Shown: piece by piece, positions 24,564 to 34,300 of the stretch
Numbering within the stretch: position 1 is the stretch's first letter
Layout of the letters: each line of letters begins with the position of its first letter
Source: Actinoplanes derwentensis
Lineage (GTDB): Bacteria; Actinomycetota; Actinomycetes; Mycobacteriales; Micromonosporaceae
DNA: 64,000 nt
Direction of reading: 5' to 3'
Assembly: GCF_900104725.1 (NCBI RefSeq)
Contig: NZ_LT629758.1
Coordinates: 1,364,001 to 1,428,000, forward strand
Notes under the pieces: generated by a model
Told to the model about the DNA's origin: nothing
Database searches by the model: none
What the model saw: the letters and a program-made list of their open reading frames with translations, nothing else
Position numbers and translations under genes: made by a program

Positions 24564-25112
24564 ATGTCTCGGATCGGTAGTAGACGAGTGCGCCTTGCCC
24601 TGACCATGGTCACGGCGGGAATCACCGGAGCCGGCATCGTCCTGAGCGGTGCGGCTCCGGCGAGTGCGGCCCGGCAGGTCAACTGGGACGTGGTCGCCAA
24701 GTGCGAGTCCGGCGGCCGCTGGCACATCAACACCGGCAACGGGTACTACGGCGGCCTGCAGTTCAGCCGCAGCACCTGGAAGTCCAACGGCGGCGGCAAG
24801 TACGCCTCGACCGCAGACAAGGCCACCAAGGGCGAACAGATCGCCGTCGCCAACAAGATCCACGCCAAGCGCGGCCTCAGCCCCTGGCCGACGTGCGGCA
24901 AGAAGTCCGGCGTCTACAAGAAGGTGACGGCGAAGAAGCCGGCCGCCGCGAAACCCAGCGGCAAGACCTACGTGATCCGCTCCGGCGACACCCTCGCCTC
25001 GATCGCCACCAAGAAGAAGATCAAGGGCGGCTGGCGTACGCTCTACGCATTGAACAAGAGCATTCTCGACAGCCCCAGCCAGATCCTCCCCGGACAGCGC
25101 ATCAAACTCTGA
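24564..25112 (+). CDS. Secreted Rpf-like transglycosylase with LysM domain
   Basis: A 182-residue exported protein. The signal peptide runs to about residue 36 (SGAAPASAA). The Rpf/transglycosylase-like domain follows: NWDVVAKCESGGRWHINTGNGYYGGLQFS, with catalytic E48, and a Cys pair (C47 and the Cys of WPTCGK). A Lys/Ala linker leads to a C-terminal LysM (TYVIRSGDTLASIA to LPGQRIKL) that binds peptidoglycan. Such resuscitation-promoting factors cleave wall glycan during growth or spore outgrowth. ATG 24564 has GGAGG 8 nt upstream. Control by the preceding c-di-AMP riboswitch is expected. Confidence 0.93.
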   Translation: MSRIGSRRVRLALTMVTAGITGAGIVLSGAAPASAARQVNWDVVAKCESGGRWHINTGNGYYGGLQFSRSTWKSNGGGKYASTADKATKGEQIAVANKIHAKRGLSPWPTCGKKSGVYKKVTAKKPAAAKPSGKTYVIRSGDTLASIATKKKIKGGWRTLYALNKSILDSPSQILPGQRIKL

Positions 25113-25120
25113 CCCCGGAC

Positions 25121-26071
25121 GTGATCGGCACGCTGTCGGCCCGATTCGGCGTCGCTCCCGTTCTCGCCAGCGTGCCGATCACCCTCGGATTGATGAACCA
25201 GAACTGGCGCTGGACGACCAGGTCCGCCGACTACGCCGTCAAGCGCCTGCGTGACGCCACCCCGGCCACGGTCCGCCGCCAGCAACGGGCCCTGCCCACG
25301 CTGGCGGCGCACGGCATCCCGGTCGCGGTACCGTTCGGTCTCACCGAACTGGACGGCCACTGGTACACGATCGCACCCTGGCTGCCCGGCACGCACACAC
25401 CCGGCACCGCGCTGAGCCTGCCCGCGTGTCACGAACTCGGGAGGGTCATCGGGCACACGCACTCGGTGCTGCGGGCGGCGCTGCCCGCCGGGCCGTCCAC
25501 GCTGCCGCCACCGCCCACGGTTGCGGAGACGATCGCCCAGCTCGAACGGCTCGCCGCGGCGACCGGTGACACCGGCTTCGACGATTTCGCCCGCGCCGAG
25601 ATCGACTGGCGGCTCCGGCTGCTGCCGTCGATCGCCCACCTGCGGCCCGATCCGGGAGCCGAGGACCCGATCGGCTGGACCCATGGCGACCTGACCCCAC
25701 TCAACCTGCTCTTCACCGGCTCGGAAGTCAGCGGCATCCTCGACTGGGACCGGCTCGGCGTGCGACCTTACGGGCGTGAGGTCATTCGTACCGCCGCAAT
25801 CGTCTTTGTCTCGTCCGCGGGTTTGGACCTGGACCGGATCGCCGCTTTCAGTGCCGGATATCGCAGCCGGATAGCCGTTCCCGCGGTGGCGATGCGGGAC
25901 GCCGCCCACCGCCGATGGTGGGATCTCGCGACCGACACCTATTTCCTGCGGCGCCACTACGACCAGGGTGACACCGGCTGCGACCACCTGTTCCACAGTT
26001 CGTCCGCGGTGCTGCGCTGGTGGACCGGGCACCGCGACGATGTCGCCGAATCGCTCACCTCAATTCGCTGA
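25121..26071 (+). CDS. Phosphotransferase (APH/choline kinase-like)
   Basis: A 316-residue kinase-like protein of the aminoglycoside phosphotransferase superfamily. ADYAVKRLR carries the ATP lysine. GWTHGDLTPLNLLF is the catalytic HGD loop, and SGILDWDRLGVRPYGREV the metal-binding DWD motif. The nearest groups are homoserine kinase-like and APH enzymes; nothing marks it as a drug-resistance enzyme. GTG 25121 lies 8 bp past the LysM gene stop, so it may be co-transcribed. Its 3' end overlaps the convergent epoxide hydrolase by 17 bp. Confidence 0.83.
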   Translation: MIGTLSARFGVAPVLASVPITLGLMNQNWRWTTRSADYAVKRLRDATPATVRRQQRALPTLAAHGIPVAVPFGLTELDGHWYTIAPWLPGTHTPGTALSLPACHELGRVIGHTHSVLRAALPAGPSTLPPPPTVAETIAQLERLAAATGDTGFDDFARAEIDWRLRLLPSIAHLRPDPGAEDPIGWTHGDLTPLNLLFTGSEVSGILDWDRLGVRPYGREVIRTAAIVFVSSAGLDLDRIAAFSAGYRSRIAVPAVAMRDAAHRRWWDLATDTYFLRRHYDQGDTGCDHLFHSSSAVLRWWTGHRDDVAESLTSIR

Positions 26072-27155
26072 AGAACGCGCACAGGTCGCCGATCAACAGT
26101 TCCGGAACCTCCAGGGCGGGGAAATGGCCGCCGCGATCGTGCTCGGCCCAGAATCGGATGTCCGGATAACGGCGAGCCGCCCAGCGCCGGGACGGCCGCG
26201 GCACCTCACCCCGAAAGACCGAGGCCCCCGCCGGTACGTCCACCGCAGTCGCGTCCCGGCCGTCGATCCAGGCCCCGACCCGGTCGATGCTCTCCGCGTA
26301 GAGCCGGGCCGAGGACGCCGCCGTGCCGGTCAGCCAATACAGTGTCACCTGATCCAGCACCTGGTCACGGGTCAAGCCGTCACCCCAGGACAACAGTTTC
26401 TCGGCCATCCACGCGCACAGTCCGACAGGCGAGTCGAGCAGCGCGTAACCGATGGTCTGCGGCGCCGTCCGGTGCATCTCCGAATAGGCCGACGAATCCC
26501 GCTCCCGCCGGTGCGCCTCATCCCTCGCGGCCTGTTCGGTATCGGTCAGGGCTTCGCCGGGCGCCGGACCGGCCAGCGGCGGGACCAGATGGATGCCGGC
26601 CACCCGCCCCGGATGCTGTGCGGCGAGACAGCTGGAGACGCTCGTGCCCCAGTCACTGCCGGCCGCCCCGAACCGGTGGTAACCGAGACCGGCCATCAGC
26701 TGCGCCCAGGTGTCCGCGATCCGCTCGACACCCCAGCCCGGCCCGGCCGGCTTGTCACTGAATCCGTAACCCGGCAGCGACGGGATCACCACGTCGAAGC
26801 CGGCCTCGGCCAGCGGCCCCGCCAGCCCCACGAGCTCCAGAACCGACCCCGGCCAGCCGTGCGTGAGAACCAGCGGAAAGGCATCCGGCCGCCGGGAACG
26901 GGCGTGCAGCAGGTGGATACCGAACCCGTCCACATCGGCCATGAACTGCCCGGCGGCGTCGAGCCGGTCCTCCGCCGCCCGCCAGTCATAACCGTCCACC
27001 CAGTAGGAACAGAGTTCCCGCACCGTCTCCACCGGAATGCCCTGCCCCCACCCCGGCACCGGCGAGGCCTCCGGCCAGCGGGCACCCTTGATCCTGGCCC
27101 GCAGGTCGGCAAGCTGTGATTCAGGCATCCGCCCCTGGAACGGCTCGATCTTCAT
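26055..27155 (-). CDS. Epoxide hydrolase-family protein (EHN-type)
   Basis: A 366-residue alpha/beta hydrolase with the N-terminal EHN domain (MKIEPFQGRMPESQLADLRAR, GARWPEAS). Then come the oxyanion motif THGWPGSVLE, nucleophile Asp in GSDWGTSV and catalytic His in GGHFPALE near the C-terminus. Lid tyrosines are plausible (TLYWLTG, RLYAESI). Relatives open epoxides to diols, either in detoxification or in metabolite tailoring. ATG 27155 matches the family start; the longer open frame is discarded. Confidence 0.9.
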   Translation of the reverse strand: MKIEPFQGRMPESQLADLRARIKGARWPEASPVPGWGQGIPVETVRELCSYWVDGYDWRAAEDRLDAAGQFMADVDGFGIHLLHARSRRPDAFPLVLTHGWPGSVLELVGLAGPLAEAGFDVVIPSLPGYGFSDKPAGPGWGVERIADTWAQLMAGLGYHRFGAAGSDWGTSVSSCLAAQHPGRVAGIHLVPPLAGPAPGEALTDTEQAARDEAHRRERDSSAYSEMHRTAPQTIGYALLDSPVGLCAWMAEKLLSWGDGLTRDQVLDQVTLYWLTGTAASSARLYAESIDRVGAWIDGRDATAVDVPAGASVFRGEVPRPSRRWAARRYPDIRFWAEHDRGGHFPALEVPELLIGDLCAFFSELR

Positions 27156-27273
27156 CCGCCGATTGTCCGCCGCTTCCACGGGCCGGTACCGGCGGGACGA
27201 GTGAATCCGCTGGCGTATCGGGCCGCTGACCGGAATGCTCACGGCGATGTCCCCCTCGCATCGGAACGGTGAG

Positions 27274-27552
27274 ATGAGATCTCCGATCACGTCGGTCCTG
27301 CTGTACCGCACGCCCGCCTGCTGGCGGATCTCGGTGGGCGCGGCGAACGGCGCAACGATCTGCGGCGGTCTGCCCGGCACGGCACCCGACGCGCCCGCCG
27401 GGGTCGCCCAGCGGGACACGCTCGACCACCTATGCCGGACCTGGGGTTTCACCGGCGAGCTGACCTGGCAGGAGACCAATCCCGGCTGGTGGTCGGCCGA
27501 GCCCGCCGCAGGGTTGCCGGTCTCGCCTTCGCCGGCCGGGCGGCCATGCTGA
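27274..27552 (+). CDS. Small hypothetical protein coupled to the repeat-protein gene
   Basis: A 92-residue frame with third-position GC near 90 percent, the strong coding bias of this genome. It reads MRSPITSVLLYRTPACWRIS, then DTLDHLCRTWGFTGELTWQE and NPGWWSAEPAAG. I do not recognise the family. No signal peptide. Its last codons overlap the start of the HEAT/LRV-like gene (ATG at 27546, stop at 27550-27552), which indicates translational coupling. The ATG 27274 start is the first that keeps coding bias. An in-frame start at 27235 is possible. Confidence 0.65.
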   Translation: MRSPITSVLLYRTPACWRISVGAANGATICGGLPGTAPDAPAGVAQRDTLDHLCRTWGFTGELTWQETNPGWWSAEPAAGLPVSPSPAGRPC

Positions 27553-28994
27553 TCACCGCGGCGCTCCAGGGCCTGGCGGGCAACCCGGAACTACCGGAGA
27601 CACTGGTGCGGCGGCTTGTCGGATGGCAGCGGGGATCCGGTGAGGTGGCCGAGCGCGACGACCTCGGCGCGGCGACCATCGAGGAGATCATCGACACCGG
27701 CGACCACTGGCTCCTGCACTCCCTGGCACTCAACCGGCGGCTGCCGGATCCGGTCCGGTTGCGGCTCGCCCAGCACCGGGACGATGCCGTGCGAGCGGCA
27801 CTCGCGCTGCGGGCCGACGGGCCGCGGGAAGTCTTCTCACTACTGGCCGGTGATCCGGACAGACTCGTCCGGGAGTGGCTGGCCCAGAACAAGCATGTCC
27901 CCGCGGACATCCGGGCCCGGCTCGCCGACGACCCCGATCCGGAGATCCGGGCGACGCTCGCACAGTGGTGGAACGGCGCGCCGGAACCGGTGCGGCGCAA
28001 ACTGCTCACCGATCCGGAGCAGAGCGTCCGAGCCGCCGCCTGCTCCACCTACTTCCGCTTCCTGCCGCACCCGGTGCCACCGGCCGATCTGGTTCCGGCG
28101 CTGCTCGACGACCCGGCCACCCGTGCCGGGTCGGCCCGCCATGCCGTCCTCACCCCGGAGACTCTTGCGCGACTGGCCGGGGATCCGGACCACAAGGTGC
28201 GCCGCGAACTGGCCCGGCACCCGGACCTTCCGGCAGAGACCAGGGATCGCCTGGCCCGGGATTCCAGTGTGGTCGTCCAGGTGGCGGTCTTCGGCCGGGA
28301 GGATCTGCCGGAACACCTGCGGCAGGAGATCCACGAGAACCTCGAACGCCGGACGGCAGTCCCCGTCAACCCGTTCGACCGCGACCGCGACGATGACGCG
28401 TTGATCCGGGCCGTCGAGGACAACGCTGCCATCGATGAGCTGCGGCAGAGCCCGTTGCCGTGGGTGACTGCGAACCCGTTGCCACACGTCACATCCCGGT
28501 ACATCGGGTTCCGGGTGGCCGCCGCGCGCGCCGCCGGTTCCCTTCCTCTGGAGGCCGTGCGAACGATGCTGGCCGACGAAGAACTCGACGTCCGTGCGAC
28601 GGTGGTGTCCCATGCCCCGCATGTGGTCGACGTGGCCACCGCCGAACAGATCGAACGGGAGTGGAGCCGGGAGTTCCGGAAGAACGGGTGGCGGCCCGCT
28701 GACAGCTACCCGTTTCCGCCGGAGTCGCTGCGCCGCTTCGCCACCGACCCGAATCCGGGGGTGCGCGCTCTCGCTGCCGGCGATCCGGACCTGCCGACCG
28801 AACTGCTGACCGGGCTGGCCACCGGCCCCGATCCGGGTGTCCGCCGGGCGGTCGCTGGTCACGCGCGTCTGCCGGTCGCGGTCCTGATCGCCCTTCTTGA
28901 GGACGAGAGCGAGCACGTAGTCCGGGCCGCGGCTTCGTCACCGGCGCTGCCGGTGACGGCGATGGAGGAGATCCTGGACCGCGCCGGTCTGTGA
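27546..28994 (+). CDS. HEAT/leucine-rich-variant repeat protein
   Basis: A 482-residue soluble alpha-repeat protein. Short helical repeats recur with the pattern LP..VR..LA.D.D..VR..LA (for example LARLAGDPDHKVRRELARHP and PDLPTELLTGLATGPDPGVR). Large repeat proteins of this kind are common in Streptomyces and Actinoplanes and usually act as binding scaffolds. No enzymatic motif is seen. ATG 27546 gives MLITAALQGLAGNPELPETLV, a typical family opening, and overlaps the end of the small upstream gene. Partner unknown. Confidence 0.8.
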   Translation: MLITAALQGLAGNPELPETLVRRLVGWQRGSGEVAERDDLGAATIEEIIDTGDHWLLHSLALNRRLPDPVRLRLAQHRDDAVRAALALRADGPREVFSLLAGDPDRLVREWLAQNKHVPADIRARLADDPDPEIRATLAQWWNGAPEPVRRKLLTDPEQSVRAAACSTYFRFLPHPVPPADLVPALLDDPATRAGSARHAVLTPETLARLAGDPDHKVRRELARHPDLPAETRDRLARDSSVVVQVAVFGREDLPEHLRQEIHENLERRTAVPVNPFDRDRDDDALIRAVEDNAAIDELRQSPLPWVTANPLPHVTSRYIGFRVAAARAAGSLPLEAVRTMLADEELDVRATVVSHAPHVVDVATAEQIEREWSREFRKNGWRPADSYPFPPESLRRFATDPNPGVRALAAGDPDLPTELLTGLATGPDPGVRRAVAGHARLPVAVLIALLEDESEHVVRAAASSPALPVTAMEEILDRAGL

Positions 28995-28998
28995 ACAC

Positions 28999-29920
28999 TC
29001 AGTTGTAGGAGGTGGCGGTGACGGCGGCCGTCTCGCAGTCCTCGCACAGGTAGAGGCTGCGGAAGCCGTCGCCGTGTTCGCGGACCAGGCTCGTCACCGT
29101 GGCGACGTGGAACATCAGGCGTTTACAGGACGGGCATGCCGGGTTCGGGTAGAGCCCGATCGGTGGGCCGCCCGCCACCCCGACCACACCGGGCGTGGAG
29201 TGGATGTGGCCGTTGGAAAAGACCAGATCAGGGCCGTACGGCCGGAGCACCACCCGGCCGAGCCCGAACGACGGATCGTCCGTGAAAGAGGAGGAGTCGG
29301 CTGTCACGTCGCGGTAGCGGCCGTCCGGGCCGGCGGTGGCGAACAACGTCCAAGGACCGGTCGACCCGGGTGCCACCAGATGCACGTGGGAGGACGGCCA
29401 GGCGGGCAGACCGGGGATCCCGGCCAGCCGCAACGACAGGTAGTGCCAGACGGCGGGAGCGTCCGCTACCTGCTCGATCGGCAGCCCGACCGGGTGCTCC
29501 GCGCCGGGGAAATCGCCCGTCTCCAGGAAGATCGCACGGCGCTCGGGAGTGAACCGGAGTTGGGCCGGGCCCTCGTCGGGGATCCAGACACAACAGTCCT
29601 CGTAGGTCTCCCGGTCACCGCCCGGTGCGCACGTCCGCCGCGATCGCGGTCAGGGCCGCCGGAGTGCCGATCGCCGCCAGCACGAGCGAGGCCGGGTAGG
29701 ACGGCAGCCGTGCGGTCAGGATCTGCACGCAGCGGTCGGAGGCGCCGCTGAACAGCACGCACAGGTCGTCGAAGACCAGCGGCTCCAGCCGGTCCAGCGC
29801 CGACGCGACGACCTGCTCCTGATGTGGACGGAACAGGTCCGGGCGGGTGCCCGCCAGCCGTGACAGATCGTCGGCACTGGCGGGCAGTTGGTCGATCAGC
29901 GCCGCGACGTCGGGAAGCAT
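28999..29920 (-). pseudogene. Frameshifted hypothetical gene
   Basis: Two adjoining frames on the minus strand together look like one protein. The 5' part (29920-29615) reads MLPDVAALIDQLPASADDLS to AALTAIAADVRTGR, then stop. The 3' part continues in another frame from about 29620 (RETYEDCCVWIPDEGPAQLR, FSNGHIHSTPGVV, PNPACPSCKRLMFHV, LYLCEDCETAAV) to 28999. The 3' frame has a stop upstream and no ATG or GTG before TTG 29433, although good coding bias extends to about 29620. The C-terminal CxxC pairs suggest a zinc site. One indel near 29612-29640, or a sequencing error, would explain it. Confidence 0.68.
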
Positions 29921-29952
29921 GCCGGAAGGCTAGCGGCCGGGTCTGACATTTC

Positions 29953-30924
29953 TCACCCGTACAAGCTGGTCATGGAAGATGCCGTTGATCGCATCATCTC
30001 GCGCAGTGCGGGTGGGGCCAGGACCTCGACGTCGGCGCCGAGCCGCAGGAACTCGGCGTGGGCGTGGCGGACCGACTCGATCGGGAGGGTGACGGTGGTC
30101 CAGCCGTCGGGGTCGGGTGGGCCGACGGTATCGGTCACGTTGCGGGCCATGGCGCGGGTCATCAGGTACGGGATGCGGCTCAGGGCGGCCGGGGCGAACC
30201 GGACGGTGGCCTCGTCGCGGTGCAGGCGGCGTTCGAAGTCGACGGCCCACTCCGCCCAGGTGGCCGCGAGATCGAAATCGGACGGGCGGTCGAAGGTCTC
30301 GTCCAGAACGGTCAGCTCCAGGATGGTCGCCACCCGGTAGGTCCTGACGTCACCGTCGACACCGGCGAGGAAATACCAGACCCCGGCCTTGAGTACGATG
30401 CCCAGCGGCTCGACCGTTCGCTGCACCTCCCGGGGCTCCCGCCAGCGCCGATAGCCCATCCGGACCCGCCGCCGGTTCCAGACCGCCCCGGCCAGCGCGG
30501 CCAGATGCGGGTGGCTCTCGGTCTCCCGGAACCAGCCGGCCGGGTCCAGGTGGAACCGGTCCCGGATCTCGTCGGCGTGCCGGTTCAGCCGGGCCGGCAG
30601 GGCCGCTTTCAACTTCAACTCCGCGGTGGTCAGCACCGCGCCCAGCCCGAGTTCGGCGGCGGCCGACGGCACTCCGGCCAGGAAGATCGAGCCGGCCTCG
30701 CGGGGGGTGAGCCCGGTCAGCCGGGTCCGGTAGCCGTCGACCAGCTGATATCCACCGTTGGCGCCCATTTCGGCGTAGACCGGCACGCCCGCCTCGCCGA
30801 GGGCCTCGATGTCGCGGTAGACGGTCCGGATCGAGACGTCCAGTTCGGTGGCGATCTGCTGCGCGGTGAGCCGGCCCCGGTCCTGGAGCAGCAGGACGAC
30901 CGACAGGAGACGACTGGCACGCAT
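29953..30924 (-). CDS. YafY-type HTH and WYL-domain regulator
   Basis: A 323-residue DeoR-like HTH regulator (LLSVVLLLQDRGRLTAQQIA, then VSIRTVYRDIEALGEAGVPVY) with a WYL domain (VEPLGIVLKAGVWYFLAGVDG, VRTYRVATILELTVLD) and a WCX-like C-terminus. WYL domains sense ligands, possibly nucleotides or nucleic acid. It is divergent from the VOC gene at 30993 with 68 bp between, an arrangement in which this regulator usually controls its glyoxalase-like neighbour (inference). Confidence 0.9.
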   Translation of the reverse strand: MRASRLLSVVLLLQDRGRLTAQQIATELDVSIRTVYRDIEALGEAGVPVYAEMGANGGYQLVDGYRTRLTGLTPREAGSIFLAGVPSAAAELGLGAVLTTAELKLKAALPARLNRHADEIRDRFHLDPAGWFRETESHPHLAALAGAVWNRRRVRMGYRRWREPREVQRTVEPLGIVLKAGVWYFLAGVDGDVRTYRVATILELTVLDETFDRPSDFDLAATWAEWAVDFERRLHRDEATVRFAPAALSRIPYLMTRAMARNVTDTVGPPDPDGWTTVTLPIESVRHAHAEFLRLGADVEVLAPPALREMMRSTASSMTSLYG

Positions 30925-30992
30925 TCTCCGAAGACTGCCACAAGATGTCAGTCATTGCTGACAGTGTTGGTGCTGACGAAAGGGGTACCACC

Positions 30993-31355
30993 ATGGCACT
31001 CGCCACCTACGCCGGCTTCTCGCTGGACTGTGACGACCCGGCGACGCTCGCCGACTTCTACGTGAAGCTGCTCGGGCTGGAGGTCGGCTACACCAGCGAC
31101 GAGTTCGTCTACCTGGGCAGCCCGGGCAGCGGCATCGGTTTCGTGAAGGTGGACAAGTATGTGCCACCGACCTGGCCCGACGCGGGCGTGCCGAAGCAGG
31201 CCCACGTCGAGCTGAGCGTCGAGAACCTGGACTCCGGCGAGGCGGCGATCCTGGCGATCGGTGCCACCAAGCCGGACTTCCAGCCGCAGCCGGATCGCTG
31301 GCGGGTCCTGTTCGACCCGGCCGGCCACCCGTTCTGCATCTCGGTCATGAGCTAG
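30993..31355 (+). CDS. VOC-family (glyoxalase/bleomycin-resistance-like) protein
   Basis: A 120-residue protein with two beta-alpha-beta-beta-beta units (FSLDCDDPATLADFYVKLLG; VELSVENLDSGEAAILAIGA; RVLFDPAGHPFCIS). VOC proteins bind a metal and act on small molecules or sequester drugs. The Asp, His and Glu expected at the metal site are only partly conserved here. ATG 30993 follows AAAGGGG. Its TAG stop shares the palindrome CTAG with the stop of the convergent penicillin acylase gene. Confidence 0.87.
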   Translation: MALATYAGFSLDCDDPATLADFYVKLLGLEVGYTSDEFVYLGSPGSGIGFVKVDKYVPPTWPDAGVPKQAHVELSVENLDSGEAAILAIGATKPDFQPQPDRWRVLFDPAGHPFCISVMS

Positions 31356-34300
31356 TGCTGGTAGACCTCCAGTTCGAACAGTGACAGCCCGTACTGGGTC
31401 GCCCGGGTCACGCTGGTCAGGCGGACGTAACGCGCGGTGCTCGCGGTGAGCGCCACATTGTCCTCGCCGCCGTTGCCTCCGGTGACGGCGGCGACCGGGG
31501 TCCAGGTGGTCCCGTTGGCGGAGGTCTCGATCTTGTAGCCGGACGCGTACGCCGACTCCCAGAACAGCCGCACCCGGCCGACCGTGGTCGAGGCGCCGAG
31601 GTCGACGCGGATCCACTGGCCCTCGGACCAGTCGCTGGCCCACCGGGTCGTCATGCTGCCGTCGATCGCGTTCGCCACCGGATAACCGGACTCCGACGCC
31701 GACGCGGTGACGGTCTTCCCGGACGCCAGGTTGGCGAGGTTGTCACCGCGTCTGGCCGGGAAGGACACCACTTGCTGGTACGTGGGACGGTTCTGCCACG
31801 AGATCAGCGGGTGGGTGATGCCGCCGAGCGGGGACTGCAGGATCGCGTCGGCACACCACGGGTTACCGGCCGCGCAGTGGTCGTCGGCCGGATAGGTGGT
31901 CGCGGCCGGCTCGGCGATCGCGGTGGACAGGCTGGTCAGCAGCGCGCTGCGGCAGGTGCTGACGGTGCCACCGCCGCAGTACTTCGTCGACCAGTTCGGC
32001 ACCGTGTCGCCGAGCACGGCGCGCAGGTCCTTCTCCACCCAGCCCCACCACCCGTACTGGAAGGAACTGCCCTTGTGGCCCTGTGCCGCGTTCGCCGAGT
32101 GCGGCAGCGTCGACACCTGGCCGGTCTGCCCGCCGGACGGCGACTCGTTGATCTGCAACGTGTCGACCAGTGAGGTGTAGAGCCCGGTGCCGAGCCCACC
32201 GGCGAACTGGGCCTGCACCAGTTTCGGCCACCAGGCGTCGAAGATCCGGATGGCGTCGGCGTCCGCGTAGACCTTGCTGCCCGACGCGGTCTCCCTGCGT
32301 AGCGCGCCGCCGGCCAGCCAGGTGCGCAGCTTGGTCAGGGCGGCGGCCTGGGTGGCGTCGGTGACCGCTGTGGTGTCGATCATCCGGAGCAGGGTGGGCA
32401 GCACCTCCTTGCCGCGCAGGTCGGTGAGCCCGGCCTGCTGCACGATCTGGAGCAGGGACGCCCGGTCGTACTTGGTGCCGGCCGCGATCCCCGCCTTCAA
32501 CGGCGCGTCGAGCAGGTCGCCGCGGTGCACCGAGCCGAAGCTGAAGTTGCCGTCGGAGGCCGAGTAACCGGCCGCCTGTTTGTTGTTCCAGCTGACGAAG
32601 TAGTCCTGGTTGACCGCCTGTACGTGTTGACTGGACGGACGTAGACCCGTCCACTCCTGGGCGGCGTCACCCCAGGCCGGCAGGTTCGGGTCGGCGGTGG
32701 CCGGGCGGATCGGCTCGGCTCCGGAGGTGTACATCGCGGTGTCGGTGGAGTTCACGTAGAACCAGTTGAACGCGAACGGGATGTTCGCCGCCGAGGCCAT
32801 GAACGCGGACGGCGTCCCCATCTGGGCCGGTTCGTTGAACATCTGGAAACCGATCGCCGAGTCCGCCTCGTGACCGTAGGTGGACCGCAGACCGGTGAAC
32901 GCCACAGGTGTGCCGCCGACCTTGCCACGCCAGGTGACCAGGCCGTACTTGGTGCGGAGCATGGTCAGCCGGTACGAGCCGGCCGCGGTCGAGTCCGCGG
33001 TCGTCGGCGCCCACGCGTTGGTGCGGCTCAGCGTCTCCATCGCGGTGCACGTGCCGTGATAGAGGTAGGACGTGGACGCCGTGGTCGGGGTGCTGCCGTC
33101 GGCGTTGCAGAGCCGGATGGCGTACGTGTCGGTGATGTCCTGCACCGACGACGTGGCACTCCACGCGTAATCCGGGCCGCGTCCCAGCAGCGTGTAGAGG
33201 TTCAGTCCGCTGAACGCCACACCCCGGCTGCTGATCCCCGGGCCCTGCAACTCCTGCAGCATCAGCAGTTGCGGCGCGAAGTAGCCGGTCTGCGGTCCGA
33301 ACACGGCGACCGGATGCCCGGTGGCCGAGTTCGCGGCGTTCACGATCGCCGCGTTCGACATGCCCCGCTGGGCACTGTCGATCGTCAGCGTGCTCAGTGA
33401 GTCGGCGATCGCGCTGGTCCCGGTCACGCCGGTGGCGGCGGTGCCGGTGCGGTCGTAGATCAGCGGCTCGGGGGTGGCCGTCCCGGCGTCCGGCATGGCC
33501 ACGCCCGAGGCGTTCGGATCACCGCCGCCGTACGGGAAACTCTGCCCCGCGTGCAAGGTCAGCACCGCCTCCGGGTCGTTCTGTGCCCGGAACTGCTGCC
33601 ACACCTGGTCGCCGGCGGTGGTGCCGTACTTGGCGCGGGCCGCGATCCGGACCAGCGCCGACTGCATCTCGGTGCCGCCACCGCCGCCGAACAGGCCACC
33701 GATCACCCCGGCGACCGCGATCAGGTCGGTCGGCACGAAGTCGACCGGCCCGCCCACGTTGGTGACCGAGTCAAGATGTCCGGTCAACACGTACTCGCCG
33801 GGACAGTTGCGGGCCGCCATGCAGTCGTCGATGTACAGGTTGATGCCGGCGAGGTACTGCAGCACGTCGTCGTAGAGCTGGGCACCTCTCGTACCGGAGT
33901 TCCGCAAGGTGGTGAGCTGGTTCTGCAGGTCGGCTTCGGTGTACGGGGAGTTACGCCAGACGCTCTGCTCCAGGTCACGGTTGCCCTCGGCGCCGCCGGC
34001 GAAACCGGTCAGGCTGCCACGGGCGACGTGCCGCATCAGGTCCATCAGGAACAGGCGGTCCTGGGCTCCGGCATAACCGGCGCCGAACATGGTCCCGGCC
34101 CTGGTGGTGCCGGTGATGTGCGGGATGCCGAGCTTCTTGTCGCGCACGATCGTGACGTCGGAGCGGGGGGTTTTGGTGCTTGCTACGTCGGCCGCTGCCA
34201 CACCGTACGACGCGTCGTTGAAGAAGGTGTTGATCTGCTGTGGGGTCAAGCCGGTGTAACTGTAAGTGAGGTTGGCGTAGGGGGCGAGCTGGTTACTGGC

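Noticed and set aside
24571..25120. Upstream extension of the phosphotransferase frame
   Set aside because: It overlaps the Rpf/LysM gene in another frame with Arg/Gln-rich shadow text. GTG 25121 is the sensible start.
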